DNA of 9,851 bases from Caldora sp. SIO3E6 (GTDB taxonomy: Bacteria; Cyanobacteriota; Cyanobacteriia; Cyanobacteriales; Coleofasciculaceae): positions 1 to 9,851 of the forward strand of contig JAAHHL010000172.1 of assembly GCA_010672185.1 (NCBI GenBank), in the 5' to 3' direction. How positions within the stretch are numbered: position 1 is the first letter of the stretch; each line of letters starts with the position of its first letter. Positions 6,468 through 9,851 of the stretch are shown here, in pieces. Both the position numbers and the translations under genes were made by a program. The notes under the pieces were generated by a model, which saw only the letters and a list, made by a program, of their open reading frames with translations, searched no databases and had not been told where the DNA came from.

Positions 6468-6819
6468 TCACTTTCCGATTAAACTTAAGGCGTGAACATT
6501 AAGGAAACAGCTTTTTGTTATGACTTTATCAGAAGTTCTTCCATCTGTACGACAACTCTCGATAGTCGAGAAACTTAAGTTGATTCGGATTCTGGCAGAA
6601 GATTTAGAAGCAGCAGAGGATATCTCACCATTAGAACCCTTCAAAAATTATGATTTGCCGACTCCTTACAACAGTTTTGGTGCAGGTGCAATATTGATGC
6701 AATCCTTAGATTAAAGTAGTCAGGCTTAATTATCATGCGTTAGACAAGAAGAGTACAGGCAGGATGCCTGTTCCACAACTCCACTAAAGTACTCGCAAGA
6801 TACTGGGAATATATCGATA
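6468..6819 (+). repeat. Segmental duplication, right copy with internal deletion
   Basis: Matches 3854-4126 and then jumps to 4555-4635, with the junction at about 6739-6740 (CATGCG joined to TTAGAC). The protease gene, about 428 bp, is absent; only its first two codons remain (ATG CGT, then TAG). A one-base G at the junction is the only shared base, so loss by short-homology or non-homologous joining is likely. Confidence 0.88.
6520..6714 (+). CDS. Small conserved hypothetical protein, 64 aa (right copy, without protease partner)
   Basis: Near-identical to the 69-aa protein at 3907-4116, differing at residues 20 and 43, and five residues shorter because a C-to-A change turns a TCA codon into the stop TAA at 6712-6714. 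Its leader, with AAGGAA at 6501-6506, is also duplicated. The protease gene that should follow has been deleted, so this is an orphan copy. It keeps an open frame, but expression and function are unknown. Confidence 0.7.
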   Translation: MTLSEVLPSVRQLSIVEKLKLIRILAEDLEAAEDISPLEPFKNYDLPTPYNSFGAGAILMQSLD

Positions 6820-7012
6820 GCATCTAAAGATCGTTGTCCATGCTTTATACATCGGTTAACACTACGAAAAATTCAAATTGCTGAACTTGTGACAGAAGGA
6901 AGAGGGCAGAAGGCAATTCGGCAAAGCCGTTGCCGCAGGCTAGGGAAGAAAGAAGGTTGCAAGCTAGAAGGGAATTATAACTGTTTATCCGAACTTGATA
7001 TAACAACCGAAT
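6720..7012. other. Intergenic region downstream of two convergent genes
   Basis: No gene supported. It holds the tail of the right duplicated segment (to 6819) and a repeat-like hairpin at 6912-6934. The 3' end of the minus-strand C1 peptidase gene faces it. Confidence 0.6.
6912..6934 (-). terminator. Possible hairpin after the C1 peptidase gene
   Basis: On the minus strand GGCAA-C-GGC-TTT-GCC-GAA-TTGCC folds into a stem with a small loop about 80 bases after the stop, followed by a pyrimidine-rich TTCTGCCCTCTTCC. It may be a terminator or simply a cyanobacterial interspersed repeat. Confidence 0.35.
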
Positions 7013-8161
7013 CTAATCTTCCTCATCCTCATAATCATCAGAATCTTCCTCATCTTCATAATCATCGGAATCTTCTTCATCCTCATAATCATCGAAATCG
7101 TCCTCATCCTGATAATCATCGGAATCTTCTTCATCCTCATAATCATCGGAATCTTCTTCATCCTGATAATCATCGGAATCGTCCTCATCATCATAATCAT
7201 CAGAATATTCCTCATCGCTCTCCTCTAAGCCATCTTCATCATCATCCTCATAGTAGTATTCGTATTCGTAATCATAGTCTTCATCTTCTTCATCATATTC
7301 GTAATAATTTTCATCCTCTTCATACCAAATCCCCGCAGTAAAGTCGAGGTCAGAAACACTGGCAATTTTCCAGCAATCCCAACAATGTTCGGGGTTAGTC
7401 ATGTAAGCATAAGGAATGTAACAATACCCTTTTTCTCCCCATTTTTCACCCCAAGAGTTGCGGACAATAAATGCTTGAGATTGATCCGAATAACCTACGC
7501 ACAGCATGGCGTGAGCACCATGACTTTGACGTCCTTCCTCACTGTTGGGATCAGGCATCGATACCTTCCCATTCTTGCCTGCGCGATCGAATGACTTAAA
7601 CAGCGCTAACCCAAAAACAAACGGATAGCCCTCAGCCAAACAGTGTTTCATGGAAAACAAATCAACTTTCACTTCCTCTGCTTCTTCGATCAGGAATTGC
7701 AGTGCTTCCTCAAAGGCATCACTATGAGGTTGTGCGTTGACCATTGCCACATCATAAGGCCAAGTATCTTCCGTACAAACACCGATTTCCTGCAACACTC
7801 GAATGCAAGCGGTAATGCTGCTACCCCTATCTTTATTCTGATCTCCTAACAGCGCACGTCCGTTGTAATAGATGAACAGACGGCTCACATCTCCGGATTC
7901 TCCTAAAGCCCTTTTTGCCAAATATTCGTATGCTCCTGCAATCGCATTGGCTGAGCAACTGTTCACGGCTGACTGATCTTCTACCTGCGTCATATATGGG
8001 CGCAAGTCAACCTTGGGAGGAAGTTCAGCCGCTTGATACCGACTTGCTGCATATTTCGTGGCTTTTGGAGGCAGAGTTTGGGAACGCTGACACCCCCCAA
8101 TCTTAATCCTTTTACCCGTGGAACGCTGAATCAGGTAGCTAGGTTTGCTTTGTTTTGACAT
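7013..8161 (-). CDS. Papain-like C1 family cysteine peptidase with acidic repeat tail
   Basis: 382 residues. The peptidase domain spans about 46-275. Seen are PPKVDLRPYM (48-57) at the expected mature-domain start, the oxyanion Gln in EDQSAVNSCSANA (Gln63) with catalytic Cys69, GAHAM with His217, and RNSWGEKWGEKGY with Asn235. This is a complete Cys-His-Asn set. The usual inhibitory prodomain is replaced by a short basic N-terminus of about 45 residues, and there is no signal peptide, so a cytoplasmic or non-classically exported enzyme is implied. Residues 280-382 are almost entirely Asp, Glu and Tyr, and the last 63 are seven 9-residue repeats. Translation ends exactly at a repeat boundary. 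The start has GGAG about 7 bases upstream. The tail may bind cations or hold a partner; its role is unknown. It is not in an obvious operon. Confidence 0.92.
   Translation of the reverse strand: MSKQSKPSYLIQRSTGKRIKIGGCQRSQTLPPKATKYAASRYQAAELPPKVDLRPYMTQVEDQSAVNSCSANAIAGAYEYLAKRALGESGDVSRLFIYYNGRALLGDQNKDRGSSITACIRVLQEIGVCTEDTWPYDVAMVNAQPHSDAFEEALQFLIEEAEEVKVDLFSMKHCLAEGYPFVFGLALFKSFDRAGKNGKVSMPDPNSEEGRQSHGAHAMLCVGYSDQSQAFIVRNSWGEKWGEKGYCYIPYAYMTNPEHCWDCWKIASVSDLDFTAGIWYEEDENYYEYDEEDEDYDYEYEYYYEDDDEDGLEESDEEYSDDYDDEDDSDDYQDEEDSDDYEDEEDSDDYQDEDDFDDYEDEEDSDDYEDEEDSDDYEDEED
7016..7204 (-). repeat. Coding 27-bp minisatellite, seven units (SDDYEDEED)
   Basis: Residues 320-382 of the C1 peptidase are seven 9-residue units: SDDYDDEDD, SDDYQDEED, SDDYEDEED, SDDYQDEDD, FDDYEDEED, then SDDYEDEED twice. 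This is exactly 189 bp, 7 x 27. Units differ by single codons, so the array grew by in-frame unit gain. Because 27 is a multiple of three, copy number can change without breaking the gene. Confidence 0.92.
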
Positions 8162-8180
8162 AAGACATCTCCATTCAATA

Positions 8181-8396
8181 ATTGATAATGAACAATGGAT
8201 AATGGATAATTACCTCTCAAGAGAAAGAAGAAGATTGAACTTAAGGAAAATATTTAATTTTTATTTTCTTCATAAACGATAGCGTTAGCGGTAGCGTTAG
8301 GCAAAGCCGAGGCGTTAGCCTGGAACGAGCGTCAGAGGTCTTAGACAAAATTAACCAATTATCAATTATCCATTATCAATTATCCATTGATAATTA
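8181..8396. repeat. Pair of inverted AT-rich heptamer-like repeat tracts
   Basis: The tract at 8181-8212 (ATTGATAATG, AATGGATAATGG) and the tract at 8357-8396 (AATTATCAATTATCCATTAT) are largely reverse complements. Units of about seven bases (ATTATCC, ATTATCA) recur in both. They enclose the GCGTTAGC repeat at 8278-8330. Confidence 0.7.
8278..8330 (+). repeat. GCGTTAGC-type interspersed repeat
   Basis: Reads GATAGCGTTAGCGGTAGCG then GGCAAAGCC and GGCGTTAGCC. Alternating GCGTTAGC and short palindromes are typical of cyanobacterial intergenic repeats. It lies between the two inverted AT-rich tracts. Confidence 0.6.
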
Positions 8397-8471
8397 TTCT
8401 AGAACCCCCATGCTACCGTACCAAAATCGAGGTTTCTGGAGATGTCTATTGTTGAAACATGGTGCAATAAA

Positions 8472-8610
8472 TGTAGTGGACCGACACACCTAAAATGGCG
8501 GAATAAGTAGGTTGGGTGTAGCGATAGCGTAACCCAACTCCGGAGCACATTGTGTTGGGTTTCACTCCGTTTCACCCAACCTACATTTTTAGATGTGTTG
8601 CGCCACTACA
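8472..8610. mobile_element. MITE-like element, 139 bp
   Basis: The ends are inverted: TGTAGTGG at 8472 pairs with CCACTACA ending at 8610, and the similarity extends inward over about 26 bases with a few mismatches (ACACACCTAAAAT versus ATTTTTAGATGTGT). Inside, GTAGGTTGGGT (8507-8517) is the exact reverse complement of ACCCAACCTAC (8574-8584). No coding capacity and no clear target-site duplication were seen. Part of its core recurs inverted at 6321-6354. It ends 3 bp before the DUF4188 gene's stop codon. Confidence 0.75.
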
Positions 8611-8613
8611 ACA

Positions 8614-9024
8614 TCAACTGGCGCTAGAAGCCGAAAGCTGAAGACTTTGATCTAGCTTTGCCATACCTTGGGGCTCATGTAGATACTTACCAACTTTTGG
8701 ACGTTGATAAATTTCGTTATACAGACATAAGCTAAGGGGATTTTTAGCAACAAACTGGATCATTTGTTGATGCGCTTTACCTCTAAAGAACTCTTTGAGA
8801 CTCTTTTCGGAGCGCCAGTAACTAACCACAATCAATTCTTTGGGGCCACAAAGACCTGCTTTTACCTGCACACAGCCTTCAGCTTCAACAGTCACCGTCT
8901 TAATCCAATTCATATTTTTCCACATCCAGAGAAAGCCAGTGAAGTCCCGTGCTTCCATGCCATTGACAAAGGTGACTGCTTCTGTATTTTCTGAGGGCTC
9001 GATTTGGTAAGTGGGATATTTCAT
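8614..9024 (-). CDS. DUF4188 / antibiotic-monooxygenase-like small protein
   Basis: 136 residues. The segments FLWMWKNMNW (31-40), AEGCVQVKAGLCGPKELIVV (48-67), SYWRSEKSLKEFFRGKAHQQ (68-87) and LYNEIYQRPKVGKYLHEPQG (101-120) resemble the DUF4188 family of ferredoxin-like-fold proteins related to antibiotic biosynthesis monooxygenases (ABM). Those proteins are small and often dimeric, and act in oxidation or detoxification, but no substrate can be deduced. The ATG at 9024 has GGAG about 10 bases upstream. The last 16 or so codons (about 117-132) come from an interspersed repeat also found at 4740-4785. The gene is divergent from a TetR-type regulator; two dyad operators overlap its promoter, so it is probably the regulator's target. 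Confidence 0.82.
   Translation of the reverse strand: MKYPTYQIEPSENTEAVTFVNGMEARDFTGFLWMWKNMNWIKTVTVEAEGCVQVKAGLCGPKELIVVSYWRSEKSLKEFFRGKAHQQMIQFVAKNPLSLCLYNEIYQRPKVGKYLHEPQGMAKLDQSLQLSASSAS
8630..8675 (-). repeat. 46-bp interspersed repeat, copy 2 (coding)
   Basis: Near-identical to 4740-4785. On the minus strand it encodes about QGMAKLDQSLQLSA at the end of the DUF4188-like protein. Confidence 0.8.
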
Positions 9025-9055
9025 TACAAAAATCTCCAGATTGATAATTTGCTAG

Positions 9056-9075
9056 CATGTTTACACTGATAACAT
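9056..9075. promoter_or_regulatory. TetR-type operator 1
   Basis: CATGTTTACACTGATAACAT; arms ATGTTTAC and GATAACAT match as inverted repeats at 6 of 8 positions around 3 bases. It covers the predicted transcription start of the DUF4188 gene. It matches operator 2 at 16 of 20 positions. Confidence 0.7.
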
Positions 9076-9076
9076 T

Positions 9077-9105
9077 AATCTATCCTGACATGTTAACGCT
9101 GTCAA
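9077..9105 (-). promoter_or_regulatory. Promoter of the DUF4188-like gene
   Basis: On the minus strand, -35 TTGACA (9105-9100, perfect consensus), 17-bp spacer, -10 TAGATT (9082-9077, 4 of 6). The start of transcription would be near 9070, giving a leader of about 46 bases. The -35 is inside operator 2. Confidence 0.7.
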
Positions 9106-9108
9106 CAT
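9089..9108. promoter_or_regulatory. TetR-type operator 2
   Basis: CATGTTAACGCTGTCAACAT; arms ATGTTAAC and GTCAACAT match at 7 of 8 positions around GCT. Its centre is 33 bp from that of operator 1, about three helical turns, so two dimers would sit on the same face. It covers the -35 of the DUF4188 promoter. Confidence 0.75.
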
Positions 9109-9235
9109 ACAATACTCAAATGTTGCTCAAGAAATTTTCCAGAAACACTTTCAGCCTCCGGGGGTTGGTTGTTTGCGCAGCATGGAGCGAAGCACCATAG
9201 CATTTGGATAGGTATACTTGGATCTATGTACTGAA

Positions 9236-9263
9236 AGCCGATAGCTGATAGCTGATAGCTGAT
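9236..9263 (+). repeat. Heptamer tandem repeat AGCTGAT, about four copies
   Basis: AGCCGAT followed by three AGCTGAT units and the start of a fifth. It occupies the place where a ribosome binding site for the TetR gene would be expected. Copy-number change would alter the leader length. Confidence 0.8.
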
Positions 9264-9272
9264 AGCTTTTAA

Positions 9273-9851
9273 ATGACCAAATCTCCCAGTGAGACTAGTT
9301 ACCATCACAAAGATCTCCGGCAAGCCCTAATTAAGGCAGCTTTAGAGTTGATTGCTCAAAAGCAGGATGCGAGCACTTTGTCTCTGCGGGAAGTTGCTCG
9401 TCGGGTTGGGGTATCCAATGCCGCACCCTATCGCCACTTTGCAGATAAAAATGCCCTGTTAGCTGCCGTAGCAGAAGAAGGTTTTCACATCCTCACTCGG
9501 TGTTTGAACAATAGTATAGAAAAAGCCTCTGACGATCCCCTGGAGCAACTGCAAGCGAGTGGCATTGCTTACGTAACATTTGCCATCTCCCATCCCTCCC
9601 ACTATCGATTAATGTTCAGTGCTTTTAAAGCCGACAATCTCTGCGATCCTTCACTGAATGCAGCAGGAGAAGAAGCATTCACAGTTCTGGTAGATGCGAT
9701 CGCCAGGGGACAGCAGGCGGGTAAAATTAAAGTGGGTGAGCAAAAAAAAGGGTGGGGAGCTGAGGGAGCTGAGGGAGCTGAGGGAGCTGAGGGAGCTGAG
9801 GGAGCTGAGGAAGCTGAGGGAGCTGAGGAAGCTGAGGAAGCTGAGGAAGCT
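9273..9851 (+). CDS. TetR/AcrR-family transcriptional regulator (partial; C-terminus replaced or interrupted by 9-bp repeat)
   Basis: Open to the right edge, 193 residues seen. The DNA-binding domain is at about 12-60, with helix-turn-helix TLSLREVARRVGVSNAAPYRHF (35-56, quoted in part: REVARRVGVSNAAPYRHF) and DKNALLAAVAEEGF. The ligand domain starts normally (HPSHYRLMFSAFK, 108-119; AIARGQQAGKIKVG, 142-155), like regulators with a TetR_C_33/WHG-type C-terminus. In that family the helix carrying a WxLVHG-like motif follows. Here EQKKGWG is followed by (GAE/EAE) repeats from residue 162 onward, encoded by a 9-bp tandem array. ATG 9273 is the only start possible: TAA lies directly upstream at 9270-9272. 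No Shine-Dalgarno is seen. It is divergent from the DUF4188 gene and probably represses it. Whether a functional C-terminus resumes beyond the window cannot be seen. Confidence 0.82.
   Translation, partial: MTKSPSETSYHHKDLRQALIKAALELIAQKQDASTLSLREVARRVGVSNAAPYRHFADKNALLAAVAEEGFHILTRCLNNSIEKASDDPLEQLQASGIAYVTFAISHPSHYRLMFSAFKADNLCDPSLNAAGEEAFTVLVDAIARGQQAGKIKVGEQKKGWGAEGAEGAEGAEGAEGAEEAEGAEEAEEAEEA
9756..9851 (+). repeat. 9-bp tandem repeat GGAGCTGAG/GAAGCTGAG, at least 10 copies
   Basis: Ten full units plus six bases reach the window end. Units 1-6 and 8 are GGAGCTGAG; 7, 9, 10 and the partial 11th start GAA. The array is in frame with the TetR gene (Gly/Glu-Ala-Glu) and is preceded by a run of eight A at 9742-9749, a likely slippage site. 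Confidence 0.95.

Larger units (their letters stand above)
6109..6519. other. Gene-free region after the RHH-type gene
   Basis: About 410 bases. It contains a hairpin after the stop (6123-6146), a partial inverted copy of the MITE-like core (6321-6354), one HIP1 site (6293-6300) and the left end of the second duplicated segment (from 6468). A TTG-started frame at 6184-6384 is not convincing as a gene because its C-terminal third is encoded by the interspersed repeat. Confidence 0.65.
8162..8613. other. Repeat-filled intergenic region
   Basis: About 450 bases with no gene. It contains AT-rich ATTGATAAT/AATTATC repeats at 8181-8212 and, in opposite orientation, 8357-8396; a GCGTTAGC-rich interspersed repeat at 8278-8330; and a MITE-like element at 8472-8610. 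The promoter of the C1 peptidase gene must lie in the left part, but no clear -35/-10 pair was identified. Confidence 0.7.
9025..9272. other. Divergent promoter region of DUF4188 and TetR genes
   Basis: About 250 bases with no gene. Two dyad operators (9056-9075, 9089-9108) and a minus-strand promoter lie near the DUF4188 gene. Nearer the TetR gene is a heptamer repeat (9236-9263) ending 9 bases before the ATG. No clear ribosome site precedes the TetR ATG. Confidence 0.7.

Noticed and set aside
3854..6819. Composite transposon carrying the RHH-type gene
   Set aside because: The flanking direct copies contain no transposase, no terminal inverted repeats and no target duplication.
6985..7215. 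Minus-strand 76-aa frame rich in Met, Ile and Arg
   Set aside because: Another frame of the same 27-bp minisatellite, inside the well-supported peptidase gene.
6889..7341. Plus-strand 150-aa frame rich in His, Asn and Pro
   Set aside because: It is the antisense of the acidic repeat tail of the C1 peptidase; its composition is a by-product of the 27-bp repeat.

Overview
The window looks like a piece of a filamentous or other repeat-rich cyanobacterial chromosome. I see five exact HIP1 octamers (GCGATCGC), heptamer and 9-mer tandem repeats, and several short palindromic interspersed repeats of kinds common in cyanobacteria. Gene families also fit: a LodA-like quinoprotein, a tyrosinase, the small gene plus retropepsin-like pair, and a papain-like C1 peptidase. 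Species cannot be named from this alone. No rRNA, tRNA, CRISPR array or transposase was seen.

Left part (1-3204, minus strand): a probable two-gene operon. A 677-aa tyrosinase with both copper-binding signatures is followed after 71 bp by a LodA/GlxA-like protein that runs off the left edge. Families of this kind carry out oxidation chemistry: phenol oxidation by a type-3 copper centre, and amino-acid or amine oxidation by a cysteine tryptophylquinone (CTQ) centre. Position 3205-3906 is a repeat-filled intergenic stretch.

Middle part (3854-6819): a segmental duplication brackets one gene. The left copy has a 69-aa small gene followed 5 bp later by a retropepsin-like aspartyl protease gene, which is broken by a one-base loss exactly at its DSG catalytic motif. 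The right copy has the small gene (64 aa) but the protease gene has been cut out. Between them lies a 395-aa protein with an N-terminal ribbon-helix-helix-like segment and an otherwise unrecognised body. It has its own strong sigma70-type promoter laced with TGAGTA/TACTCA half-sites, which suggests autoregulation.

Right part (7013-9851): a papain-like C1 peptidase (minus) ends in an acidic, tyrosine-containing tail made of seven 9-residue repeats. Then comes a 450-bp repeat-rich gap holding a MITE-like element, then a DUF4188/monooxygenase-like gene (minus) divergent from a TetR-type regulator (plus). The shared promoter region contains two similar dyad operators overlapping a TTGACA promoter for the DUF4188 gene, so local repression by the TetR protein is likely. 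The TetR reading frame runs into a 9-bp tandem repeat that replaces the expected C-terminal ligand-domain sequence up to the right edge.
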